Shown here in pieces: positions 43,759 through 54,369 of a stretch of 64,000 bases of DNA. Below the pieces are notes generated by a model that was given only the letters and a program-made list of their open reading frames with translations, did not search any database and had not been told where the DNA came from. Origin of the DNA: Panicum virgatum (taxonomy: Eukaryota > Streptophyta > Magnoliopsida > Poales > Poaceae); NCBI RefSeq assembly GCF_016808335.1, contig NC_053141.1, forward strand, positions 27,194,456-27,258,455, given 5' to 3'. Position 1 is the first letter of the stretch. Every line of letters begins with the position of its first letter. The translations under genes and the position numbers were made by a program.

Positions 43759-44173
43759 TGTCAAACCCGGGGCAGCGGAACTGCTTACAGGCATAGAATA
43801 TTCTAGAGTAAGGGATAGCTCATGGTTGTACCTTACCTTTTTTGTAACTACCCGAATAGGCATAGAACTAGCTGCAGTACAAGGAAACTACCCGATCGTG
43901 TTGTAGAAGGACTCCAACTGTACTCAGCTAAGACTTTCCATGTAACCCTGTCCCCCCAGATATATAAGGGCGGGCTGGGACCCCCTCGAAACACATCTAC
44001 ACCTAAGGCAATACAAACCACCACACAGGACATAGGGTATTACGCAACTCGCGGCCCGAACCTGTCTAAATCTTTGTGTTCCTTGCACCATCGAGTTCCA
44101 GAGCCGTCGATCCCTACCTACAAACCCTACTGCTAAGGGTATCCCTGAGCAGGCTTGGCGGTAAACACCGACA
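43759..44173 (+). repeat. 3' LTR of Tat element
   Basis: 415 bases from TGTCAAACCCGGGGCAGCGG to AACACCGACA, preceded by the polypurine stretch ctcgggggct. A TATA-like gatatataagg lies near 43957. The 3' flank is tgcac; no partner copy is available because the 5' end is deleted. Confidence 0.8.
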
Positions 44174-44591
44174 TGCACTACCTTGATACATTAAAATTGG
44201 CGAGAAATAGAAATTTAAATAAAGTGGAAAATAGATTTGACTAAATTTGGCGGAAACAAGATTTAAATAAATCGGTGAAAACTGGCGGGAAATGGATTTG
44301 AAAATTAGAAAAATTGGAAGGCGGGAACCCTATTTCCAGGGGCGGACCGTACAACGAACCGCCCCTGTAAATATGTTTATAGGGGCGGTTTACGGAATGA
44401 CCCGCCCCTATAAATAGGTTTCCAGGGGCGGCTGATCACACGAACTGCCCCTGGAAATGTGTTTCCAGGGGCGGGTAAATGGCCTTCCCCTAGAAACCTT
44501 AATTTTTAGCTGCGAGAGATAGGGGCGGGTATCGCACCCGCCCCTACAAACCCTGTTTTACCCGCCCCTAAAAATGATTTCTGTAGTAGTG
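44174..44591 (+). mobile_element. CACTA right end (aggggcgg family), fragment
   Basis: It ends aaatgatttctgtagtagtg at 44591, the complement of a CACTACTACAGAAATC terminus. It is preceded by many copies of aggggcgg and ccgcccct. The rest is missing at the Tat LTR border. Confidence 0.75.
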
Positions 44592-44663
44592 AGATGGAGA
44601 ACGCATTATGCACAGAAAATTTGGGTGCCGGTAGGTAGGTTTCACTTGGGTGTAACATATATT

Positions 44664-45459
44664 CACTACCGGGAAACAAAATTTTCATGATAGTGAAAAA
44701 ACGTCACGGAAGCTATGAATCCCGCAACGAAAATGAGCTTTGGTGGGGACAACTGTCATGTACCTTTTTAATGACGACCTCCCACCTCCAAAAAAGAAGT
44801 ATCGTCAGGTTTATCAAATTCTATTCATGATGGGTAATATTTATAAAACATACGGAAATATTTATTTTCACAAGAGTTTCAAAGCTGCCATAAAAAAATT
44901 CTTGCACCGCCACAAAATATGTCATTTAGTGGGAGCATAAATCCATTATGAAAATGTATGTATCGCTATGAAATATACCATTTTCGTGAGAGCGCAAAGC
45001 AGATATGAAAATATGGTCGCACCGCCACCACGAAACATCTTATTTTCATGAGATCTCGCGTAAAACCGTCGTGAAAATATGTTGGCACCCTCACAAAAAT
45101 ATGAGAAAACAGATCCACCAAATCTAAATACAGCACAGATGCATGCAGATGCATGCACATATATGATCTATAACACCAATTCAGCAAAGATGCTTGCGCA
45201 TATACAATCAACAGCTCACACCAACATTTTAAACTAGCACACATAACAAGAATAGAGTTTTAAAATTAGACTAGCATGGTAAGGCAATATATATAATGTC
45301 TTACATATATAGCAAGCTCTAGCCATTGTACAAAAAGGCACAACATTTCCAATAATACCAATAAATGTCTTTCCAGTAAATGCTGCCATATAATACATGT
45401 TGCCATAGTTTAGTCATCAATACCACAACACCAAAAGGTTTGGTAGGAATCAAAGACAT
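44664..45459 (+). mobile_element. CACTA left end (CACTACCGGGAAAC family), fragment
   Basis: CACTACCGGGAAAC at 44664 begins a stretch with repeated motifs such as gaaaatat, ttttcatgagat and caccgccac in both orientations, as in subterminal arrays. It is cut by the LTR starting at 45460. No gene. The 72 bases before it (44592-44663) belong to neither CACTA end. Confidence 0.6.
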
Positions 45460-46724
45460 TGTTGACGGTCTCTATTGACCCATTTTAACCGTCAACTATC
45501 GTGCGAAAGTTGAACATCGAAACGAATAAATGCAGGCATAGGATGAATTACTAACGAATTCCACAAATGCTGGTCTGAGAATGTGTGCACGTGAATTTGG
45601 GCAAAAAATATAGAAAACTAACATGTATGATCCAAGGTACAAATGCCCCATCACACATAGGCAAGTCCAAGGGTCAAAAGGGCCCACTTGGCAGCCTCAC
45701 ATGAGAAGGAAACGCAGCCCATGAGCAATGCTACATCAACAATCCAAGGTGAACTCCTCTCGACCACTCAGACGCGAGCACGAGGATCCATGGGCCCACA
45801 TGCAGCAAGAAACCGACTTAAGACAGGGCTTATCACCAAGATACGACATGTGGGACATCAGAGCAACCCAATCGCCAAAGGGGAGGTCAGTTGGGCCTGA
45901 CTGGCCGACCATGGTTAGGCGCCACTGCCTTTCCCCCTTTGACGTGACACACTGTGATTGGTCCTAAACATCGGTTCAAGGATGTGAATCCAATTCCATG
46001 GGCGAGCGCCAACGAGCCGACCGCGCCAACTCGGATTCACACGACGCGACAACGACAGAAGCTGTGTGCGTGCCCATGCTCATCGTGCATACTTATAATA
46101 AATGTATACTACATGAGAGGTCTCAGGCATGTAACCCTATGTATTCAAACTATCTAGTATTCTCTTTCTTTTCTTTTTTCAATCTTTTTGTTTACCTTTT
46201 TATGTTTTTTTGTAGATGCTCTTTTGATAAATATTTCATATAAGTATGCTAAAAAGTTATCTTGACAAGTTGTATTTTTACAAGTTGTATGACGAACTTA
46301 TGCGTAAAAGTTGTGTGAAGAAGTTTTCTTGGAAGTTATGTTCAAAGTCATATTTCAGTAAGGAAATTCAACAAAGTTATGCGTAAAATTTGTACATGTC
46401 GTGTTAAAAAAAATTGTCCTATACAAAGTTGGTTGGAAAAAAATTATGCATAAAAGTTATAAGTATAGTAAAAGATGTGCTAAAAAATATTATCTAATAG
46501 TTTTATTGGAAATATCATCCGATAGTCGTTTGAAGAAATTATACATACCTAAGTAACTTTCTAAAAGTAGAAAGCTGTGGAGAAAAAAAATTTCCTGAAA
46601 AGGAAAGTCACTCACTATCCGATCGAGCATTGGTACGCCTCCTGGAACGAGTGTGCTTACTAGCAGAGCCCGTTCGAGGAGACTTGACTACAGAAGGCAC
46701 CCGTGCAAACCAGTGGCTCCCTCC

Positions 46725-46732
46725 TATAAAAG
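46725..46732 (+). promoter_or_regulatory. TATA box of Athila-like LTR
   Basis: tataaaag in the context ctcctataaaaggtag, about 750 bases before the LTR end. Confidence 0.55.
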
Positions 46733-47806
46733 GTAGAGGAGGGGTGAGAATTAGAACACACACCACACATCACTCACCACCAAGTGGAGAGCCAGTCTAG
46801 CTTGTGTAGGAGAGAGAAGTAGAGGTACTAAGGAGGGGCGCCCGGTTGTTGGCGTTCTTCTCCAATTTGTACCTCTACAAGAGAGTGAGGAGGAGTCGGG
46901 GGAAGTGCCGGGTTTGTCGGTACTTTTCTCCGCTTGTACCTCGACGGATGCTTATTCGGATGTAAGTGCTCGAGACTTTCTTATTTAGAATTAGAGTTTA
47001 GTTGCAAGTTATTTCTTCTGCCTTTTATTGAATTGAGTGTATACTTAGAGTAGCATTTGATCCTAGCTTAAGACTCCAGATAGATAAGAATAAACTTGGC
47101 CAGGGTTAGGATTAGTACGTGATAGCGTACGTGGTATCTAGGCTAGACTTTACCACTCAGTTGTTCTATATTCCCACGGATTGAGAGGTAGACGGCAGGT
47201 GGTGACAGCCTTGTTCGAGCCCTAGTAACTCTCTATGTTCGGTTATAGAATAGAGCATTATTGCCGGAACAACTGGCTTGTTTAAGCCAGGGGAAACCAG
47301 TAGTTCAAAGTATAAGGTGAAGATATCTCTTTCTCTAAGCATAGATTCTCAATCTTAGGAAGTCCTCTCTGTCCTATCCTTCCTATATAAGTGTGTGTGT
47401 CCTTGGATGAGCCTGAACCCGTAGATAGTGAACTCACGTTTGTCAGTGGATACGATACCCTGGAATACCAACAAGCTTTCTGGCGCCATTGCCGGGGAAG
47501 GTCAGCTGCATTATCTACAGACCCAGTTTGTTCTCGTATCTTTTGTTTTTCTTTCCTTCTACCCCCGCTACCCATGGGGAAGCTATCTTTTAAAAGCTTC
47601 TCTATCCTATGGAATGTATTCACCATCCTTTTTTATTTTTTTTTGCTATCTTTACCTCTAATACCAAGGAGCAACCTTCTATCTACAACCATTCTATTCC
47701 TAAGGTCGAGTTCTCTGAGCCATCATCACCATCCTCATCTAGCTATATGAACTCGACTCTAGCTTTATAGCCATGGTTTGGAAGCGACCCTTCTCGAGAG
47801 AAATTA

Positions 47807-48135
47807 ATGAAGATCCCTATGATTGAATTCAAGGAACTGTATTCGCGTCTAGTAATCCTAGGCATGACACAGGAAGCCTTGCGATGGAAATTGTTTCCAT
47901 TCTCTCTCATAGAGAGGGTGGAGCAATGGTACACCTGCAAGATAGGGAATTTGAGCGGTGATTGGGAAGAGCTTTGGGATGAATTTTGTTACTCATTTGC
48001 CCTCACTGAACGCATAGACTCCCTACCGATTGACATTCTCGGTTTTGAGCAATTAGAGAAGGAGTCCATAGGTGCAGCATGGGCTAAATTCTTACGCCTT
48101 TTGGCGTCTAGCCTAGACTTGTCTATACTCGAGTT
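47807..48135 (+). pseudogene. gag: truncated Gypsy gag
   Basis: Family-like sequence includes LFPFSLIERVEQWYTC and WEELWDEFCYSFA, then FEQLEKESIGAAWAKFLRLL, the retrotransposon gag domain. The frame stays open to 48241, but resemblance ends near 48135, so the last 35 residues are read-through into CACTA DNA. Upstream sequence (47500-47800) has no clear start. Confidence 0.65.
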
Positions 48136-48734
48136 TAGTCATGAAATCTGCCCTATAAATAATTTTCAAATTTTTTGCAGAAATTCATTTAATTCAAAAA
48201 CATTATCAAAATATATCAGAAAAGGGAAATTTGTACCTTAGTCCTATTTTGATCTATAGAACTAGAAAAAAATATCAAAAGCATATTTCAGTGTATATAG
48301 TGATTATGAGTTTGGAAAGCGCAAAGTAAGTCTTAAGTTGCATAAGAGAGTAGAGTGAGTAAGTTATACATTATGTTTCACACTCTTCACCATTACCTAC
48401 ATTGAAATATAGATTTGCTACCTTTTCAAAATTTTACAAGCAAAATAGGCTTATGATAAAAAATTTCACCTTTTTTGAATATGTTTTCATTTGAATAAAA
48501 TTTTGAAACTTAAAAAAATCATTTGTAGGGGCGGGTGAGGGAGTCACTCGCCCCTAAAAAGTTATTTGTAGGGGCGGATGAGGGCGCCACCTGCCCCTAC
48601 AAATCATTTTTGAAGGGTGGGTGACGCCTTGACCCGCCCCTACAAATCATTTTTCTATATATACCAAGACTTGGCAAAATTTTTAAGATCCCTGGCGCGC
48701 ACGAGCAGACACGCCGGGAGGCTGCCAAAATTTC

Positions 48735-49020
48735 TCCCTCCTGCTGCCGCACCCCTCCCCCTCCTCCTCCTCCTCGCACCGCTGCTGCTCCTCCTCCCCG
48801 CGCCGCCGCACCCCTCATCCTCCTCCTCACGTGCCGCCGCTGCCCTAGCTCCTCCTCCTCCCGTGGCGCCTCTCCTCCTCCCCGTGACGCCGCACCCCTG
48901 CTCCTCCTTCTCCCTGCGCCGCCGCACCCCTCCCCCTCCTCCTCCTCCTTCTCCTCATCCTCCTCCTCCTCCTCCTCCTCGCGCGGCCGCTAGCCTAGCT
49001 CCTCCTCCTCCTCCCCACGC
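48735..49020 (+). repeat. (CTC)n-rich low-complexity tract
   Basis: A pyrimidine-rich run of ctcctc units with interspersed gccgc. The frame across it (48617-49051) is Pro/Leu-rich only because of this composition and is not called as a gene. Confidence 0.8.
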
Positions 49021-49620
49021 CAACACCGAGTGGACGCGCCGCTGCCTCTGAGTGGTCGCCGCCGCCTCCGAGTGGACTTGCCGCCCATCTCCTCCACACC
49101 ACGCCTCCACCTCCGCCAGTATGCCCCCCTCCACCACCTCCTCCGGTTTTCCTCACCGGATTTGGCTGCGGGCCTGCCGCCATGCCTCCGACCGGCCCAC
49201 GCCGTTCAGAATGGCCCCTACGCAGCTGTACCGGCCATGGCCGCGGCCATTGCGAGCCTGGGGTTGGCCGAGTGACCCACTGACTTGTGGGACCCACTGG
49301 TCAGCCCCTGTTTAGAGTTTAGGGGTTTTTAAATTGAAGCGGTGAACTTGTAAATTCATAGATTTGATTGAGATCCTGATTATGCAAGTCGAGCTTGGGG
49401 TTTACGGTGCATTTATATTCATAGATGGGATCGATTTATATCTTCTAGAAGTTCTGTGGTGGTGGTCGTGGCCGTTTGCACAATATTGAATCTCAACGTC
49501 CAAGCATACACTTCCATGATGCCATTGCCTTGCCATCGGGCAATCGAACGTGCAGATCAATTCCAGAGACGCTGTAAGATTCATTTGTTATTTTCATATA
49601 GTTTTACCTATACTTCAATA

Positions 49621-49832
49621 ATTTCTAAATTTGCTCACATATAATGCAGCATATCAACCTTATTAGATGGCTTAAAGATGTTGTCGAAGGTTTGGGTTGT
49701 ACTACTCCTGTTGTGCAACTTCAGTAATTTCTAAATTTGCTCACATATAATGCAGCATATCAACCTTATTAGATGGCTTAAAGATGTTGTTGAAGGTTTG
49801 GGTGGTACTACTCCTGTGGTGCGACTCGAGCT
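49621..49832 (+). repeat. 106-bp tandem duplication across an intron-exon border
   Basis: atttctaaatttgctcacat recurs at 49621 and 49727 with nearly identical sequence after it, including the acceptor ataatgcag and the first codons of the exon. Differences are few, so it is fairly recent. Confidence 0.85.
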
Positions 49833-50577
49833 TATTCGGGAACCAGATTTCAAAAGGGTACATATTTCAGATCAGGTACCTGTTCGGCATATAGATTTTG
49901 CCTCGATGGAACCAAGAGAGGAACCAATTTCCTTGAGGATACCGATGGTTTCAATTGCCACAATGGCTGGAGTGGCACAAATTTGGACAACTTATGAGAG
50001 TCTAGCGGTGGAGGCCTGCCTACGGCAGCTTAAGGATCGTAGGTACTTTATTCCCGACTTTTCATATTTTCGAATTAAGCAGCTACAGGCGTGAGAAAGA
50101 AATGTTATTCTTACTGCAGAGAGGCTTTGTCGGCTTACTCGACAAGATAGGGTATGAGATTTTTTTAGTCATTGTTAACTTTAGTAATGTTACATTATTC
50201 TTCTCAACTTTCATAATATTATTATCACCTTGTAGGATCTCATCGATGGTGAATCTACCATTACGGCAGTTAGCTTTCGGGCTATTCTGAATCAAGTCTT
50301 GGGATACTTAGGTTTGACTTACATGGGTGGAGGGCCATTCCTTACTAGAGATTTAAGGTTCCAATCAAAGCTCTCCTTTTATTGGACAAGTCAGCTTAAC
50401 ACTCCATTGTTCGATATTTGTAGTTCTATATGTCGTAGGTATTGGGAAGCGGAGCAAAGTACACTTGTTTGTGCTCTAGTATATTTTGATGAAGTTTTAG
50501 GTTGGATGATTGGAGACCTTAACTATCTTGAATATCTACAAAGGTGGGCATTTCATAGCTTGAATTTTGTAATATGA
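49756..50577 (+). pseudogene. unrecognised spliced gene carried by CACTA element
   Basis: An exon from the acceptor at 49755 reads HINLIRWLKDVVEGLGGTTP, RLELIREPDFKRVHISDQV and so on to DRYF-like FIPDFSYFRIKQLQA. A TGA at 50092-50094 interrupts it. The same frame continues (ERNVILTAERLCRLTRQDR) to a gtatga donor after 50151. The intron ends ttgtag at 50235, and the second exon (50236-50577) continues in phase: DLIDGESTITAVSFRAILN, MGGGPFLTRDLRF, and ends after a Trp/Tyr-rich part. Codon use and residue mix look like a real protein, about 270 residues, but I recognise no family. It may be a captured host gene or a CACTA-specific gene. The 5' end is unclear: a leader exon with atggcc words at 49150-49275 may be spliced to it. 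Confidence 0.45.
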
Positions 50578-51732
50578 ATGGATGTACTGCTACTATTATC
50601 TTTGAACAGCTTGTACAAACTTAAGTATTTATAATATGCATGGATGCCCTACCTTATGAAATTTGATTGCATTGTTATTGGAGTGTTGGATCCAAATGGG
50701 TCAATTCAGAACTAGTTTGGTAGAACAATATATATAATGGAAATTCAAATTTTAAATGGCACTAAGAAATAAATTAAATTCAAATTGCTAATTTTTTTGT
50801 CGGGCTGGAAATTCATTTCCAGGGGCAAGCCACGGACCACCCCTCACCGGCCCCTAGAAATGCATTTTCAGAGGCGGGACACCCCCCACCCTGCCCTGAA
50901 TATCCATTTGTAAGAGAGGGTAACGCACCCGCCCCTGAAAATAGCTATTTTTACCGGCAGAAATCAGAGGCGGGAGCGCCGTCCGCCCCTATAAATAGGA
51001 TTTTACCTGCCCCTAGAAATCTTTTCTGTAGTACTGTAATCTTCATAGCAATCATCATTTGCAGGGAAGAAGTATATTTACCAATGTACTAATATATCTA
51101 TACTATAAAAGTTGAAATAATTGTAATATATCTATACTATAAAAGTTGAAATAATTAGAAGCAATTCTCATCCAACGTGACCACCCTTTTCCATCAAAGA
51201 TGGTTCCACACCACTGGTGTTAAGATGGTGAATAGTTGAAAATAGCTATTTCTAAAATATTTCCAACCAAAACTACTTCTATCTTTTCTCACCACGGCTC
51301 TTGTACATACCCAGCATACACACCCATCATATTTGATGTGTTATTTAGGCAACGTTAACGTTAATTTAGGAAATCTCAATTAATTTCGTATGGAAAATAA
51401 ATTTAATTAAGCGATTGAATGATTGAAGCGTGGATACTTTCTTTTAGTTATGATAGCTCGTGTATATAAGATGTTGCGGAGCGCCCAAATGAAAGAACAT
51501 GAAACACAACCCATCTCTAGAACAGGACACCACCTTGATTCATTTTATCAACTGAAAGCATAAAGAAATCGGTATCATCCGCTATTTTCTTCCACTGGGA
51601 GGACGCTATGGCACAACCATATGGTGCAGCGCTGGTAGGTTTTGTTGCTCCGGCGCATTCCAGCTCCCTTCATCCAGCTGGACTAAGAGAGCTTTGTTTA
51701 TGCGACACAAGGTTAACTTTTCATTTCACTTA

Positions 51733-52713
51733 GGGTAAAGTCTGTTTTTCAACCCCGAACTATCACGATAGTCCGATTTTAGCCCTTGAACTACGAAACC
51801 GGACATCCTACACCTCCAACTAACGAAACCGTTTGAAAAACAACCCTGGCTCGGCCAAAGGCGGTTTTGCTACAGTAAAATTTCCGAATTTCTAGAATTT
51901 CACACCTCTCTCAATTAAATAATAAAGAAAGCATAGTTAATATTGTCTAAAAATCATGATATTTTTTTGGGAGGTAGATAAAAAGACAAGGAATTTATTT
52001 TGGCTAGATGTGATACATTAAACATAATGGAATTTGAATTATAAAATTTAAAAAATGGGTAGAATTCAAAATATCTTCAATTTTTGGGTCAGCTAAACCT
52101 TTGATAAAAATGAACTAAAAATATGATAATTCATAATTTTTTATTTAGTTTAATATGGTATTTTTTATTGGCCCAAGTGTTTATGAAAGTTTTTGAATTC
52201 CTTCACAACGCTCAAATTTGAATCAAATTTGATTCCTCAAATTTTAATTTATGAATTTTCTATAGAACTTGGGCTAATAAAAAGTACCTAACTAAACTAA
52301 ATAAAAAATTATGAATTATCATATTTTTAATGCATTTTTATCATAGGTTTAGCTGACCTAAAAATTCAAGGAATTTTGAATTCTACCTATTTTTTAAAAT
52401 TTTATAATTCAAATTCCATTATGTTTAATGTATCACATCTAGCCAAAATAAATTCCTTGTCTTTTTATCTATCTCCCAAAAAAATATCATGATTTTTAGA
52501 CAATATTAACTATGCTTTCTTTATTATTTAATTGAGAGAGGTGTGAAATTCTAGAAATTCGGAAATTTTACTGTAGCAAAATCGCCTTTGGCTGAGCCAA
52601 GGTTGTTTTTCAAACGGTTTCGTTAGTTGGAGGTGTAGGATGTCTGGTTTCGTAGTTGAAGAGCAAAAATCGAACTATCGTGATAGTTCAGGGTTGAAAA
52701 ACAGACTTTTCCC
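51733..52713. mobile_element. 981-bp foldback Mutator-like element
   Basis: Exact 9-bp target copies tttcactta flank it (51724-51732 and 52714-52722). Arms of about 450 bases (to about 52183, and from about 52265) are inverted copies with high identity: left gggtaaagtctgtttttcaa, right the complement of gggaaaagtctgttttt. The spacer is about 80 bases and AT-rich. No coding sequence. Confidence 0.85.
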
Positions 52714-52737
52714 TTTCACTTATAGCAAAGGTGACAT

Positions 52738-52890
52738 ATAGATTAATTAGACTTAATAGATTCGTCTCGTGATTAAGTTATGACATAAAATTAGTTTTCT
52801 AATAAATCTATATTTAGTAATTTTAATTGGGTGTTTAAACATGCAATATGACGGGATTTATGACTTAAATTGAAAAAACTAAATGAGACT
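52738..52890 (+). mobile_element. MITE-like relic
   Basis: gattaattagacttaatagattcgtctcgt and following words resemble the MITE at 56283-56512 (attaggtttaaaagattcatctcgtgc). Termini unclear. It lies within the Helitron. Confidence 0.35.
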
Positions 52891-52919
52891 TTACCTATGG
52901 CACATGCATTTCCACTAGT

Positions 52920-53215
52920 TTTAGAAAATGCTAAATCAAGCAAAGTTAGAGATGGGTGAAATTTATTGCTGGGTCTAATAATAATGCATGGCGACCAATT
53001 CGCTGCAGCCAGAAACAGCTAGTCAATGGGGGACAGAAATTTTTGGCCAGGCTCACGCGTTGAAGCCTCGCTCCACGCGTGATGCGCATGCGGTCAGATT
53101 GGGCCCACATCTTGTCGAGAGAGCAAGCCGAGCAACAGGGGCAGCGCCCATGTACTGATGTACACGCGGCACGACACCACAGGCGAAATAGCGCTGAGAG
53201 CCTGAGGCCTCTTTG
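52920..53215. repeat. duplicated segment (partner at 60560-60803)
   Basis: It shares tagaaaat, ccacgcgtgatgcgcatgc, gttgggcccacat-like and ttgtcgag words in the same order with 60596-60803. The left flank of the Helitron (51060-51096) matches 60560-60595. It represents an older duplication of host or element DNA. Confidence 0.65.
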
Positions 53216-53235
53216 CTTCAGCGATAATTATATTT

Positions 53236-53440
53236 TTACTCAGGCTTGAGCGGGAGTTTCATAGACACAGTTATATAGACTGAGAAATAAGACTGTGCCA
53301 GATGAGTTTTATGGTGATGAAATTCTTCTTACATTTCATAAAACTCTAGTCTTCTCTCTCATTGTTATGTTAGCAAAAGTGATGATATTTAATATCATAA
53401 AATCCTTTATGAAACTCCTATTGTGACTGACCTCACACGG
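53236..53440. mobile_element. probable MITE with ggagtttcat ends
   Basis: The left gcgggagtttcatagac and right tttatgaaactcctattgtg are inverted to each other, as in a common grass Tourist-type family. A target duplication was not identified. Confidence 0.4.
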
Positions 53441-54369
53441 AAGCGTGTACAGTACATGGTGGTTTGGGAGGCCATGATAATATCCTGAAGAACGGAATAC
53501 GAAAAGATTAAAAATCTCAATTGCTGATGGAACCGAGGGACGTCGGTACAGCTGCCAATAGCTATACGGAGCTACCACATGTATATTTTTATTTTAATAT
53601 TTAAAATGCATGTATGCTTAAAATGAAAGTTAAATTTAAGGTGATGATGACTTAAAAAAATTTACATTGGTGCGCACTATTTTTGGAAGGCACGGTTACG
53701 GCTATATATTTGCATACAACAACAAAATCTTATTTTTTGAGGGAAAGACTGTTGGTGAGATCCCCACATCAAAATATATTAAATAAAACAAAACAACAGA
53801 GAGTTACTTAGGGGAATTTACAAAGAAAGACTCAAGCGCGTCGAATGGATCGCCATTTATTAATCGGATTGCTTGTGTTTAAGTATGGTTTAGTCTCTCT
53901 TATTTTTGCTACTCGGTTTTGTTTCTTTCGGACGCGTTGTGGGGTGTGATTGTGTTTTTGAACAGTTATATGTATCAATTGATACAGAGGCTGGAATATG
54001 CTTAATATATTCTCTTATCTAAAAAAACGACTATAGCTAATGAGAAATACAAAGACGCTAATCCTCTCTAACTCTCACGAGTTGAGAAATATATATATAT
54101 TTGCATACAGCAACAAAATCTTAACAATGTTTATTGTTGAAGATGCATATTAATTTGCACAAGCCAATTAATATGAGCATGTTTCTGCATATAACAAAAA
54201 TTATAAAAAATATTCAAAAGATGAGATGCTTATATTTTGAAAAGCATAAGATGTACATAAGGAAAATAAAAAATATAAATTTTGATAGTGATGCACATTT
54301 TTCTCTGTGACACAAAATGCACTTATAATTGTACACAACAAAACCTCAAAATCATTAATTGTTCAAGAT
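53441..54369. other. AT-rich intergenic stretch, no gene seen
   Basis: Short frames only. From about 54120 it has scattered gatgcac and gatgtac words that continue on the other side of the solo LTR at 55742, so the LTR landed inside an AT-rich repeat. Confidence 0.5.

Larger units (their letters stand above)
34763..44173 (+). mobile_element. Tat-lineage Gypsy element, 5' LTR missing
   Basis: Gag begins immediately after the Copia LTR at 34763, so the 5' LTR, primer site and leader are gone. Pol has the normal and a second archaeal-type RNase H, the mark of the Tat lineage. Downstream are a tandem array, an antisense gene, a polypurine tract (ctcgggggct) and a 415-bp 3' LTR. Many stop codons make it defective. 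Confidence 0.85.
45460..48135 (+). mobile_element. Athila/Tat-like Gypsy fragment: 5' LTR, primer site, partial gag
   Basis: A candidate LTR runs from tgttgacggtctct (45460) to accaaca (47473), about 2.0 kb, with TATA box tataaaag at 46725-46732. Seven bases later tggcgccattgccgggga (47481-47498) matches the tRNA-Asp-type primer site used by Athila/Tat elements, with one change. Gag sequence follows from 47807 and is truncated at about 48135 by CACTA sequence. No pol or second LTR. Confidence 0.7.
48136..51036 (+). mobile_element. CACTA element (aggggcgg family) with an internal spliced gene
   Basis: Left subterminal repeats at 48525-48650 (aggggcgggtgaggg and ccgcccctac) precede a TATA-like ctatatatacc. 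Next come a GC-rich leader, an unrecognised gene (49756-50577) and right subterminal repeats (50810-51020). The right terminus is tttctgtagtactg at 51036, with one change from gtagtg. The left terminus was not found and appears lost against the gag fragment. Confidence 0.75.
51097..52919 (+). mobile_element. Helitron with nested foldback MULE
   Basis: The 5' end TCTATACTATAAAAG is typical of grass Helitrons and is present twice (51097 and 51131) as a 34-bp tandem repeat. The 3' end is catttccactagt at 52919, with CTAGT followed by T. A paralogous empty site near 60595 supports both borders. No helicase or other coding sequence, so it is non-autonomous. The terminal hairpin is weak. Confidence 0.7.

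Noticed and set aside
48617..49051. Pro/Leu-rich frame of 144 codons
   Set aside because: A translation of a ctc-type low-complexity tract.
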